Assembly (NCBI GenBank): GCA_007123625.1
Contig: SKKS01000047.1
Coordinates: 1 to 9,327 of the forward strand
Reading direction: 5' to 3'
Length of the DNA stretch: 9,327 bases
From: Paracoccaceae bacterium
GTDB lineage: Bacteria > Pseudomonadota > Alphaproteobacteria > Rhodobacterales > Rhodobacteraceae
The position numbers were made by a program, and so were the translations under genes. Below are positions 1 through 6,640 of the stretch, in pieces. The number at the start of each line of letters is the position of its first letter. Position 1 is the first letter of the stretch. A model generated the notes under the pieces. That model was not told the DNA's origin. It did not search any database and was given only the letters and a program-made list of their open reading frames with translations.

Positions 1-1494
1 ACCGATCGAAGCTGTCTGGCCGGTGAAGGCGCCCGGCATGCCTGCGGCGAAATCTACGAATTGCGCCACATCCTGCGCAACACGGACGGTGCTCGTCTCG
101 GCCAGCTCGGCCAGCCGGTCGGCGACGGCGTCAGACTGGAAGGTGCCGTGCTCGTCAAAGAGAAGCACCTGTTCAAGCTGGACCACTTCGACGGCCTTGG
201 CGTTGCCCTTGCTGCCGTCTTCGTTCACTTCGAAAAAGTTCAGCCGCGTGGCGAGTTCGGGCGTAAGTGTGAAGTCCTGCACCAGCGGCAGCGAGGCCAC
301 GAGTTCGACGTCGAACAGATTGTAGTAGAAATCGGCTGTCAGGGTGAGGATATTGGCGATGCGGGCCTGAACCTGCTCGAAACTGTATTCCATAGGGGGA
401 AAGGTGCCGCCGGTGGCATAGGTCAGAAGCCCGTCGATATCGATGGTCAGGACCGCAAGGTCGCCCCTGTTGCCGCGCGCCTGTGAGAATCCGTCGGCGT
501 CCAGATCGTCGATCACCTCGCCGTTCAGAACGCGCTTGGTGGGGTCGGTGACGAAGACGCCGTCGACGTATTCCGAGGCGGTGTTTATGTTCGGCACCAG
601 AACGCGTAGCGAGCCGAGGTCGAGGCCTGCAGGATCGGGCGGCGGGCGCGCGTCGTTGCTCCGCTCGTTCTCGTCATCGGGTTCGGTCTGGCCGTCGACC
701 TCGGCGTCGGCCTTCTCATTGTCCCTTGTCTCGGGGTTGCTGAAGAACTGGTTGAAGGGGATTTCGACGCCGGCAAACGCGCCCTCGCGGTCGTAAAACG
801 GATCGAGCCAGGTGATATCGTCGATGATCTCTTGCGTCGTGGTGCCGCCAAGGATGTTGACAGGGTCCCTCTCGCCCTCGGCGTCGCGGCGTGTGGTGTC
901 GAGCGAGAACAGCTCATAGGCGGTGCCGGCCTCGAAATCGAGGATGGTGAAGGTCATGGACTCGCCCAACGCGCCCACCGTCGCGGCAAGATCGGCGGCC
1001 AGCTCGGCCACGAGTTCCAGACTGACCTCGAGCCGCGGAAACAGCGTGGTGAAACCTGCGTCGTCGATCTGGCGGAAATCGTGGCCCAGATGCAGTGTGA
1101 TCAACTCTCCGGCGTCGGCCATCGGATCAAGCGCTGGGAAGGCATGCGCTATTCGATAGGGGAGCGTGGCGGTCAGCGTGCCGGTCGGCGTGGCATCTGG
1201 GGCGTCCGGGTCGGGTCGACCGTTGTTCATGGCCGCGGTGAGTCGCAGCCCGAAGGTCGCGGCAAGTTCGCCGAAAAGCCGCGCGTTGAAAAGCTCGGTT
1301 TCGCCAACGAACGGAAGGTCCACCGTCAGCGATAGCGGCATGTCAATCGGCACGGTGAACGGATCGTCACCACCCAGTCCGAAAAAGCGTCTGTATTCAA
1401 GAAGGTCCAGATCCGTGCCGAACTGGCCTGCCGTCATTTCGAAGCTGTGCGCGGTGGTTACGGTCGAATAGCCGTCTCTGAAACCCAAAGGCAT
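1..1494 (-). CDS. Large acidic hypothetical protein, N-terminal 498 residues (runs off left edge)
   Basis: An uninterrupted minus-strand frame runs from an ATG at 1494-1492 to base 1 without a stop, so at least 498 residues are encoded and the C terminus is outside the window. The start is supported by a G-rich ribosome binding site (GGGGGGA) a few bases upstream. The protein starts MPLGFRDGYSTVTTAHSFEM and has no Sec signal peptide or membrane segment. It is acidic, with stretches of alternating hydrophobic residues that look beta-rich. A low-complexity acidic/proline linker lies at about residues 260-295. An EF-hand-like stretch (DDLDADGF, about residues 327-334) and an RGD tripeptide follow shortly after. 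I do not recognise the family. Large, acidic, leaderless proteins of this style in Rhodobacterales are often type I secreted proteins with C-terminal calcium-binding RTX repeats, but those repeats, if present, lie outside the window, so this is a guess. It follows the sensor kinase gene in the same direction after 115 bp, probably with its own promoter. Confidence 0.75.
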   Translation of the reverse strand, partial: MPLGFRDGYSTVTTAHSFEMTAGQFGTDLDLLEYRRFFGLGGDDPFTVPIDMPLSLTVDLPFVGETELFNARLFGELAATFGLRLTAAMNNGRPDPDAPDATPTGTLTATLPYRIAHAFPALDPMADAGELITLHLGHDFRQIDDAGFTTLFPRLEVSLELVAELAADLAATVGALGESMTFTILDFEAGTAYELFSLDTTRRDAEGERDPVNILGGTTTQEIIDDITWLDPFYDREGAFAGVEIPFNQFFSNPETRDNEKADAEVDGQTEPDDENERSNDARPPPDPAGLDLGSLRVLVPNINTASEYVDGVFVTDPTKRVLNGEVIDDLDADGFSQARGNRGDLAVLTIDIDGLLTYATGGTFPPMEYSFEQVQARIANILTLTADFYYNLFDVELVASLPLVQDFTLTPELATRLNFFEVNEDGSKGNAKAVEVVQLEQVLLFDEHGTFQSDAVADRLAELAETSTVRVAQDVAQFVDFAAGMPGAFTGQTASIG

Positions 1495-1609
1495 GATCCG
1501 TCCCCCCAATCATGGAAGTTTACATGCCGACCTCTGACCCGCCTATCAGGTAAACACCCCATTTCTTGCGGCTGCGCGTCCAGCTGGCGCAACGCTATGG
1601 TACGAAAAC
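1495..1609. promoter_or_regulatory. Intergenic region upstream of the large acidic protein gene
   Basis: This 115-bp gap lies between the sensor kinase stop (TGA, 1612-1610) and the downstream gene, both on the minus strand. It contains a perfect 6-bp inverted repeat, GTTTAC at 1518-1523 and GTAAAC at 1550-1555, with a 26-bp spacer. It also contains an imperfect hairpin bounded by TTGCG and CGCAA near 1566-1592. Neither looks like a standard intrinsic terminator, because no T-run follows on the minus strand. A promoter for the acidic protein gene would be expected here, but I see no convincing -35/-10 pair. Confidence 0.3.
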
Positions 1610-3613
1610 TCAGGCTGTAGGCAGGGTGACCGAGATGCCGGTGCCGCCGCGCCGTCTGGGGCAGAGTGCGACCTTCAGGCCGTGATCGTTGGCAAGCCGG
1701 TCGACGATCGCCAGCCCCAGCCCGGCGCCCGAAGCGTTGCCCTCCGCATCCAGTCGGACAGATCGCTGCCGGGCAAGAGCGAAGTCGGTCGCCGACAGCC
1801 CCGGGCCGGTGTCGTGCACTTCCAGCCGCAAGCCGCTTCTCGCCCGCCGCAGGCCGATCAGGACGCGCCCTGCCTTGGTGTAGTTGACAGCGTTCGCGAC
1901 AAGGTTGCTGGCAATGCGCATCAGGATCAGTGGCGGCAGGGTGGTCCGCGCCTGCGAGCGAACATGACGCAGCCCGACGCCCCTTGCCGCGGCGCTGGGG
2001 CTGAACATCTCGGCCACGGCGGACAGTACCGCATCGACCGGGTGGCCGGGGGCAGCGGCGTCGTCTGCCGTGTGGGCCGCATCATAATTGGCGGCGACAG
2101 CCTCGACTGCGACGCCTTGGCGTTCCAGTTCGCCTGAAACCAGGCGTTCAAGATAATCGAAGCTTTCCTCGAAATCTTCGCGCCGCGGCGTTGTCTCTTG
2201 TCCCGTGTCGGCGTTCACTGCCGCGCTGCCCAGCAGACGCTGCACGTTGAGCCGCAGCGCCGTCAGCGGCTGGCGCAGGTCATGCGCAGTGTCGGCAAGG
2301 CGCCGTTCGTTCGTCTGCGCCAGCGCCTGTGCCAGGGCGTAGCGTTCTTCGAGTTTCTGCAGGCGCTTGCCAAGTTCGATGCTGCGCCGCGCCTCGATCA
2401 ATGCCTCCTCCAGTGCTTTTTGCTGGGCCTGCTTCATCTGGTTGACGCTGTCGAGGATGGCGAGCCCCATCATCACCGCGTCGGTCACCATCACAACGCG
2501 CATCGCATCATACTGCAGCTCTTCCGATATTTCGAGCCCCAGCCAGTGTCGCCCGGTCATGATCGCGCTGGCCATGACCGCTCCCAGCCAGGCGATGACG
2601 TAGAACCGCACCTCGCGGAACCGCGTCCGCGCGGCCACCAGCCCCGACACCGTGAACAGGACCGTGCTGAGAAACGCGGTCAGCACCAGAAGCTTCTTGA
2701 TCTCCTGCGTGTAGCCGATGGCGGTGATGGCGACCATCGCCATCGCCAGCCCGATCAGTCCGAGCAGAAGCGCGTTGAGCACCGGATGAAACGTGGCTGT
2801 ACGCAGGAACATGCGCGCGAAGTTGGCACCAAAGATAATCAATCCCGCCCCCAGCAGGACCGAGGCATACGCGTTGAAAACAGGTGCATTGGGCCACAGA
2901 TACTGGAACGTATTGCCATCGGCGTGCATCACGAACAGCATCGCGACGCTGGCGTAACAGCCATATGCGGCAAAGATCGGTCGCCGCGTCAACAGACAGG
3001 CCAGGAACGCCGCGCCGGACAAAAGCAGCATCATCCCATAGAAGACGAAATTCCGCGCGGTCTGGCGCGTTGCCAGCGTGGCAAATCCGTCGGCGGTGTG
3101 GATAGCAAAGGACAGCTCCGACGCGCCGCCGGAGGTGTAGCGAATATAGAGTGATGCCATTTCTGCGGGCGGCAGTGCGAAGGCCACCACCAGTTCAGGA
3201 TAGGCCACCCGGCGCGTACCAAAGCCCGAGTCGGGGCGCTGATCCTCCAGCTGCGTGACGCGCCCTTCGGCGTCAACTTTCCACACCGCGAAGTCGGGCA
3301 GGAAGTTCGAACGAAAATGCATGCGCCAGTCACCGACATCCGCGGTCTCATTCACCACGCGCAGGCGAAGCCAGATTGCATCCTCGGTGTAGCCGAAATC
3401 AGCTGATCGCCCGGGGACCGGTTCGAAACCAGCGGCGCGGGCGTCCTGCAGCCCCAGCGCGCGCCCCGGATCGCGCAACGCCGCGACATGGCCGTCGAAG
3501 AGCGCGTCTGCATCGACTGTTCCCGTCAGGCGCAGCACAGGCGCATCCGCCCAGGCTTGGGTGGCAAGCAGCGCAATCAGTGCTAACACTTCCACGAACC
3601 GTCGGGTTACCAT
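1610..3613 (-). CDS. 7TMR-DISM sensor histidine kinase
   Basis: A 667-residue membrane-bound sensor kinase that would autophosphorylate on histidine and pass phosphate to a response regulator, probably the divergent neighbour at 3645. Residues 1-22 form a signal peptide with an AWA cleavage motif. Residues about 25-180 form a periplasmic domain of the 7TMR-DISMED2 type. Residues about 187-390 hold roughly seven hydrophobic helices (7TMR-DISM_7TM). A coiled coil spans about 390-438. The dimerisation/phosphoacceptor helix carries H444 in AHDLRQPL. The ATPase domain shows the N box (SNLVANAVNY, 569-578), G1 box (DTGPGL, 601-606) and G2 box (GAGLGLAIVDRL, 629-640). All core catalytic motifs are intact. 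The ATG at 3613-3611 is preceded by AAGGTG. DISM domains are thought to bind carbohydrate or other small periplasmic ligands; the ligand here cannot be told. A receiver domain is absent, as expected with a separate regulator. Confidence 0.93.
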   Translation of the reverse strand: MVTRRFVEVLALIALLATQAWADAPVLRLTGTVDADALFDGHVAALRDPGRALGLQDARAAGFEPVPGRSADFGYTEDAIWLRLRVVNETADVGDWRMHFRSNFLPDFAVWKVDAEGRVTQLEDQRPDSGFGTRRVAYPELVVAFALPPAEMASLYIRYTSGGASELSFAIHTADGFATLATRQTARNFVFYGMMLLLSGAAFLACLLTRRPIFAAYGCYASVAMLFVMHADGNTFQYLWPNAPVFNAYASVLLGAGLIIFGANFARMFLRTATFHPVLNALLLGLIGLAMAMVAITAIGYTQEIKKLLVLTAFLSTVLFTVSGLVAARTRFREVRFYVIAWLGAVMASAIMTGRHWLGLEISEELQYDAMRVVMVTDAVMMGLAILDSVNQMKQAQQKALEEALIEARRSIELGKRLQKLEERYALAQALAQTNERRLADTAHDLRQPLTALRLNVQRLLGSAAVNADTGQETTPRREDFEESFDYLERLVSGELERQGVAVEAVAANYDAAHTADDAAAPGHPVDAVLSAVAEMFSPSAAARGVGLRHVRSQARTTLPPLILMRIASNLVANAVNYTKAGRVLIGLRRARSGLRLEVHDTGPGLSATDFALARQRSVRLDAEGNASGAGLGLAIVDRLANDHGLKVALCPRRRGGTGISVTLPTA

Positions 3614-3644
3614 GCGGCACCTTGAAATATTGGGTGGGCCATGA
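3614..3644. promoter_or_regulatory. 31-bp divergent intergenic region between kinase and regulator
   Basis: Only 31 bp separate the two start codons. The gap holds the ribosome binding site of the kinase (AAGGTG, read on the minus strand) and a GGGTGGG stretch just ahead of the regulator ATG, plus a short AT-rich core (GAAATATTG). There is not enough room for two complete promoters, so each promoter must extend into the 5' coding region of the other gene, or one gene lacks a promoter here. Confidence 0.6.
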
Positions 3645-4268
3645 ATGGTCGTGCGGGTTCTTATTGCCGAAGATCATGCCTTCACGCTGGAAGGCTTGCA
3701 ACATGCTTTGCAGGCAAGCGGGTTCATTGACGTCTGTGCCACGGCTTCTGACGGCATTTCGGCGATCGCCCGGGCGCGAATCCATCAGCCGGATGTAGCG
3801 CTGCTTGACTTCGCCATGCCGGATGCCAACGGACTGGAAGTCGTTGCCGAGATCGCTCGCTGGTCGCCTGCCACCCGCTGCGTAATCCTGACAGGCACTT
3901 CCAGCCCGGACGTTCTGGCTCGGATCGTCGAGGCGGGCGTCGCGGGCCTTTTCACCAAAGGCTGCCCGGCAAACGAGGTGCTTGACGGTGTCCTGCGTGT
4001 GGCGCGCGGCGAACGAGTAGTGTCGTTGGTCGCGCAGCAGGTTCTGAGCCAGGCCGAGGCGGCGATGAACTTGACTTTGACCGCGCGCGAACGCCAAGTC
4101 CTGGAAAGCATCGCATGCGGGCTGAGCAACAAGGCCATCGCCGGGATGCTGAAGATCAGCCACAAGACGGTCGACAGCCATCGCATGTCGCTGATGCGCA
4201 AGCTTGGCGTCAAAAGCGCACCTGCACTGGTCCTGGCGGCTATCCGGCGTGGCCTGATCGATCCCTGA
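3645..4268 (+). CDS. NarL/FixJ-family response regulator
   Basis: A 207-residue DNA-binding response regulator, the usual length of the family. The N-terminal receiver domain (about 1-120) has the acidic pair E9-D10, the phosphoacceptor D55 (in LLDFAMPD), the conserved T83 and the K105. The C-terminal LuxR-type helix-turn-helix covers about residues 143-200 (LTARERQVLE, then GLSNKAIAGMLKIS and HKTVDSHR), with the usual recognition-helix pattern. Phosphorylation at D55 by the divergent DISM kinase is the natural expectation. The ATG at 3645 lies 1 bp beyond another ATG at 3641 that is in a different frame and gives no family match; the chosen frame starts directly with the receiver beta-strand (VVRVLIAEDH). 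The stop is TGA at 4266-4268, followed after 31 bp by the FNR-type box. The target genes are unknown; the adjacent nnr/nsrR genes are candidates only by proximity. Confidence 0.93.
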   Translation: MVVRVLIAEDHAFTLEGLQHALQASGFIDVCATASDGISAIARARIHQPDVALLDFAMPDANGLEVVAEIARWSPATRCVILTGTSSPDVLARIVEAGVAGLFTKGCPANEVLDGVLRVARGERVVSLVAQQVLSQAEAAMNLTLTARERQVLESIACGLSNKAIAGMLKISHKTVDSHRMSLMRKLGVKSAPALVLAAIRRGLIDP

Positions 4269-4299
4269 TCCTGGGGCGCTGGCAGTCACCGCGGATGGG

Positions 4300-4313
4300 T
4301 TGATATTTATCAA
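4300..4313. promoter_or_regulatory. Perfect FNR/FnrL-type box TTGATATTTATCAA
   Basis: The sequence TTGAT-ATTT-ATCAA matches the FNR/FnrL consensus TTGAT-N4-ATCAA at all ten defined positions and is a 6-bp-arm palindrome. It lies 31 bp after the response regulator stop and directly before the mogA-like remnant. A class II site (centred at -41.5) would start transcription near 4348 rightwards, inside the remnant, or near 4265 leftwards, antisense to the regulator's last codons. No intact gene is placed to be its obvious target. A strong Shine-Dalgarno-like AAGGAGG (4312-4318) abuts the box but has no usable start codon at the right spacing. The match is seen directly; binding is inferred. Confidence 0.7.
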
Positions 4314-4322
4314 GGAGGCCGT

Positions 4323-4673
4323 GAGGCCGACGGCGGGACTGATCTGGTCCTGGTCGCCGGGGGCACTGGTCCTGCGCCCCGCGGCCGCACACCGATAGCG
4401 CTTTCCGAAATCATCGCTTTCGACCTGCCCGGCTTCGTCGAGGAAATGCGCCGCGCCTCACTGGCCGAAGTGCCAGCTGCGATCCTGTCGCGACAGGGCG
4501 CCGGGGTGCTCGGCAAGACCCTTTTCATCACGTTGCCCGGCAAGCCAACGGCGATTGCGACTTGTCTGCATGCTGTGTTTGCGGCTGTACCGTATTGTCT
4601 GGACCTTATTCGCGCGACGCGGATCGAAACCGACCCGGGGCGGTGCAAGGCCTTTCGTCCGAAATCAGGCTAA
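4323..4673 (+). pseudogene. mogA: Truncated mogA-like molybdopterin adenylyltransferase remnant
   Basis: This frame, open from the response regulator stop to TAA at 4671-4673, encodes the C-terminal two thirds of a MogA-type protein. Recognisable parts are the AGGTGP motif (encoded from 4356), LPGF, AAILSRQ, TLFITLPGKP, AVPYCLDLI and the family's typical end AFRPKS. Intact MogA is about 190 residues and activates molybdopterin by adenylation during molybdenum cofactor synthesis. Here the first 70 or so residues are missing and no ATG, GTG or TTG in frame precedes the GGTG motif. The first in-frame ATG (4446) would give only 75 residues. The motif that normally reads R-D-x-T-P after GGTG reads R-G-R-T-P (4380-4394), so the conserved active-site Asp is now Gly. 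I therefore call it a decayed gene. Its stop codon overlaps that of convergent nnrU. Confidence 0.8.
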
Positions 4674-5344
4674 GGCAGAAAACGCGCCCAGATTGCCACA
4701 CCCGACAGCCACTGATGGCTTGCAACCAGGGCAATCAGACCGCTGGCCCCGAGTGCCAGTCGCAGCCCTGCGCCAGGCGGCAAACTCGGCCCTGCGCTGC
4801 GGCTTCGCAGGCGCAGAGCCTGCCATTTGGCAAGACCGATTTCACGTTGCTTGCGCCGGTCAATCAGCGCCATTCCAAGCGCTGAGAATACGGCGAACCC
4901 CGCAAACGTCAGCGCATGGGCCAGATCCCCGTTCGCGACCAGATGTGTGGCTGCCCATATCCCCAGCGCGACCAGCACCGGATGACGGATCAGGCCGATC
5001 AGCTCGGGACGGTCGGGGGTGAAACGGTCGCTGAGCGTGCCGCCAAAGGAAAACGGGTTGGGCCTTCCCAAGGTCAGTGCCAGAAGCAGAACCGCAGGCC
5101 CCGTGCCCGCCAGTACAATCCAGTGCGCGCCGCCGGGCTCTGGCCAGACAGACAAATGGGGTGCGCGCGCCGCCGCGATGAACAGCCATGCCAGAACACC
5201 CAGCGACAATGCCGAATAGGCAACTGCGAAGCCGGTCCGGCCGAGCCTTGCTACCAACCATGGCTTCACCGGTGGACGCACAGGCACGGCATGGGTCAGC
5301 AGGAATACCGCCCAGGCGGCGGCATAGGTCCCCCAGCCGCTCAT
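4670..5344 (-). CDS. nnrU: NnrU family membrane protein
   Basis: A 224-residue integral membrane protein of the NnrU family, linked genetically to denitrification and nitric oxide metabolism in alphaproteobacteria; its biochemical role is not established. I place the start at ATG 5344-5342 because the residues there (MSGWGTYAAAWAVF, then LTHAVPVRPPVKPWLVARLG) match the family N terminus and because this ATG overlaps the nnrS stop in an ATGA arrangement. A longer reading upstream would only run into nnrS coding sequence. About five to six hydrophobic helices are visible (about 5-20, 37-58, 75-92, 117-137, 143-160, 193-210). The GLIRHP motif at 117-122 precedes the segment ALGIWAATHLVANGDLAHA. 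The stop TAG (4672-4670) overlaps the stop of the convergent mogA remnant. It is almost certainly co-transcribed with and translationally coupled to nnrS. Confidence 0.9.
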   Translation of the reverse strand: MSGWGTYAAAWAVFLLTHAVPVRPPVKPWLVARLGRTGFAVAYSALSLGVLAWLFIAAARAPHLSVWPEPGGAHWIVLAGTGPAVLLLALTLGRPNPFSFGGTLSDRFTPDRPELIGLIRHPVLVALGIWAATHLVANGDLAHALTFAGFAVFSALGMALIDRRKQREIGLAKWQALRLRSRSAGPSLPPGAGLRLALGASGLIALVASHQWLSGVAIWARFLP

Positions 5345-6549
5345 GCGTGCCGAACGGTGCTGACGGCCTTTGCTGCGCGTTTCGCGCGAGTCAGGATCGG
5401 CCAGAAAAGGATCGAGAAGCCGCCGAACGCAACGATCCACAGCAGGGCCGAGATATACAGAAGCCAGACCTCGGCAGGCCAGAATCCGGCCAGAAAGCGG
5501 GCGAATGTCGCTGCGATCAGTGCCAGATAAAGGGTGGCGACGGGGCGACTTGCCGTCAGCGGCCGTCCCGCATGGCCAAGACTGGCGCGTGTCATCACCG
5601 CCAGCGTCATCAATCCGATGGCGCCGGTCAGCCAGACATGCCGAGCACCCGAACCCGGGATCAGATCAAGTGCAGCCGCACCCACAGCCAGGAACCCCAG
5701 CGCCAGCATTGCATAGGCTGCATGCAGCACCCAGACGAGTGGCTCGGCCCCGGTTTGCTGTCCTTGCCAGCGCGACAGCCGCCAGAGATTGGCGGCGCCG
5801 GCCGCAAGGCACAGAAACGCGGTCAGGCTCGCATGGGGCAGGCCCACAAAGGCCAGCAAAGCTGTTCCGGTCAGACCCATCACTGCCCAATCGGCACGGG
5901 TCATCGCCACTGGAAGGAGTGTCGCCTGCCGCCTGGCAAGAAAACTTCGTGTAAAGCTGGGGATGATCCGCCCGCCGATCAGGGTAATCAGCATCAGGAC
6001 CGCCGCAATCCCCATCCGCAGGCCATAGCCATCGTGTGCAGGGCCCTGAGCGGCCTCGATGTGAAAGATTGCATCGGACAATGCGAAGATCGCCATCAAC
6101 CCAAGTACAGGAAGATTGCGCCAGTTGCGCCCGGTCACGATCTCGCGGGCCAGGAACCCGATCAGCGCAAGCGGAAGGGAAAGATCGAAAACCGCAACCG
6201 TCCACGCGGGCCAGGCACCACCAAGAAGGACCGCCGCTCGTCCAAGCAACCACAATGCGACCAACCCTGCCAGCGGCCAGCCCACTACAGGCAGGCGCCC
6301 TGTCCAGTTCGGCACGGCCGTAAGCAGAAACCCCGCAATGACGGCTGGCAGATAGCCGAACACGAACGCATGAACGTGTAAATCCAAGGGAGCAAAGGCG
6401 ATCGGCAGCGGGTCCGTCCCGGCCAGAAGCGCCAGCCACAACACCATGGCAAAAGCAGCCCATATGCCGGAGAAGAGGAAAAACGGGCGGAACCCGTAGC
6501 TTAACAGCGCCGGTCCGGTCCAGTTGCGGCTTGAGGTGCTGGCGGTCAT
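5341..6549 (-). CDS. nnrS: NnrS family heme/copper membrane protein
   Basis: A 402-residue polytopic protein of the NnrS family, known from work in Rhodobacter and Vibrio as a heme- and copper-containing membrane protein whose genes are induced by nitric oxide and which helps limit damage from it. About twelve hydrophobic helices fill the sequence. Family landmarks are: LSYGFRPFFLFSG near the N terminus (16-28), the His pair H58/H60 followed by FGYLPAVIAGF and LLTAVPNWTGRLP (75-87), IGGRIIPSFTRSF (191-203), LHAAYAMLALGF (275-286) and MTRASLGHAGRPL (319-331). Length is normal. The His-rich motif reads HVHAFVFG, whereas the form I remember as usual has Glu after the second His (HxHEMLFG). The ATG at 6549-6547 has an AAGGA ribosome binding site about 10 bases upstream. 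It heads an operon with nnrU and diverges from the NsrR-like gene across 91 bp. Confidence 0.95.
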   Translation of the reverse strand: MTASTSSRNWTGPALLSYGFRPFFLFSGIWAAFAMVLWLALLAGTDPLPIAFAPLDLHVHAFVFGYLPAVIAGFLLTAVPNWTGRLPVVGWPLAGLVALWLLGRAAVLLGGAWPAWTVAVFDLSLPLALIGFLAREIVTGRNWRNLPVLGLMAIFALSDAIFHIEAAQGPAHDGYGLRMGIAAVLMLITLIGGRIIPSFTRSFLARRQATLLPVAMTRADWAVMGLTGTALLAFVGLPHASLTAFLCLAAGAANLWRLSRWQGQQTGAEPLVWVLHAAYAMLALGFLAVGAAALDLIPGSGARHVWLTGAIGLMTLAVMTRASLGHAGRPLTASRPVATLYLALIAATFARFLAGFWPAEVWLLYISALLWIVAFGGFSILFWPILTRAKRAAKAVSTVRHA

Positions 6550-6640
6550 TGCAGCCGGTCCTTGTTTCAGTCACGCATCTTGACCGTAATGTTGCGAATA
6601 AGTACTGTAAATACCAATTAAAGCAAAACAGCCGGATACC
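6550..6640. promoter_or_regulatory. Divergent nnrS / nsrR promoter region
   Basis: This 91-bp AT-richer region carries the start signals of both genes. For the rightward gene, TTGACC (6580-6585), a 17-bp spacer and TACTGT (6603-6608) form a plausible sigma70-type promoter. For the leftward gene, TTTACA on the minus strand near 6611-6606 is a possible -35, but its -10 is poor. No FNR-type TTGAT-N4-ATCAA site and no complete NnrR-type TTGCG-N4-CGCAA site is present; only a TTGCG half at 6592-6596. An NsrR-like half-site is listed separately. The nsrR ribosome binding site is weak. Confidence 0.45.
6574..6581 (-). promoter_or_regulatory. Possible NsrR half-site (AAGATGCG)
   Basis: Read on the minus strand, AAGATGCG matches the first arm of the enterobacterial NsrR operator (AAGATGC then a T/A-rich core). 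The second arm is not present. It overlaps the -35 element proposed for the rightward regulator gene and lies about 25-32 bp upstream of the nnrS start, so occupancy could affect both. NsrR is reported to use single half-sites in E. coli, but the operator of alphaproteobacterial NsrR may differ, so this is tentative. Confidence 0.25.

Noticed and set aside
61..1335. Plus-strand open frames (61-486 and 832-1335) in the first 1.4 kb
   Set aside because: They are in register with the long minus-strand frame 1494-1 and have arginine/glutamine-rich, low-complexity composition typical of antisense shadows; the minus-strand reading gives a normal protein with a ribosome binding site.
1566..1592. Hairpin bounded by TTGCG/CGCAA as a terminator of the kinase gene or an NnrR site
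   Set aside because: The stem is interrupted, no T-run follows, and the spacing between halves is far larger than the 4 bp needed for an NnrR operator.
3399..4313. 304-residue minus-strand frame across the response regulator
   Set aside because: It is antisense to an intact receiver plus LuxR-type regulator and matches no family; it also runs into the kinase's own 5' region in another frame.
4312..4323. Translation start after the perfect AAGGAGG at 4312-4318
   Set aside because: The following GTG at 4321 is only 2 bases away, is out of frame with the mogA remnant and ends at a stop after about 25 codons.
5345..5440. Longer NnrU start adding 32 residues
   Set aside because: The extra residues are arginine-rich, lie wholly within nnrS coding sequence, and the family N terminus begins at the ATG at 5344 in an ATGA overlap.
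5188..6381. 397-residue plus-strand frame across nnrS
   Set aside because: Highly basic, proline- and glutamine-rich antisense shadow of the well-supported nnrS gene.
6580..6596. FNR or NnrR box in the nnrS-nsrR intergenic region
   Set aside because: TTGAC at 6580 and TTGCG at 6592 are each only one half; no symmetric second half lies at N4 spacing.
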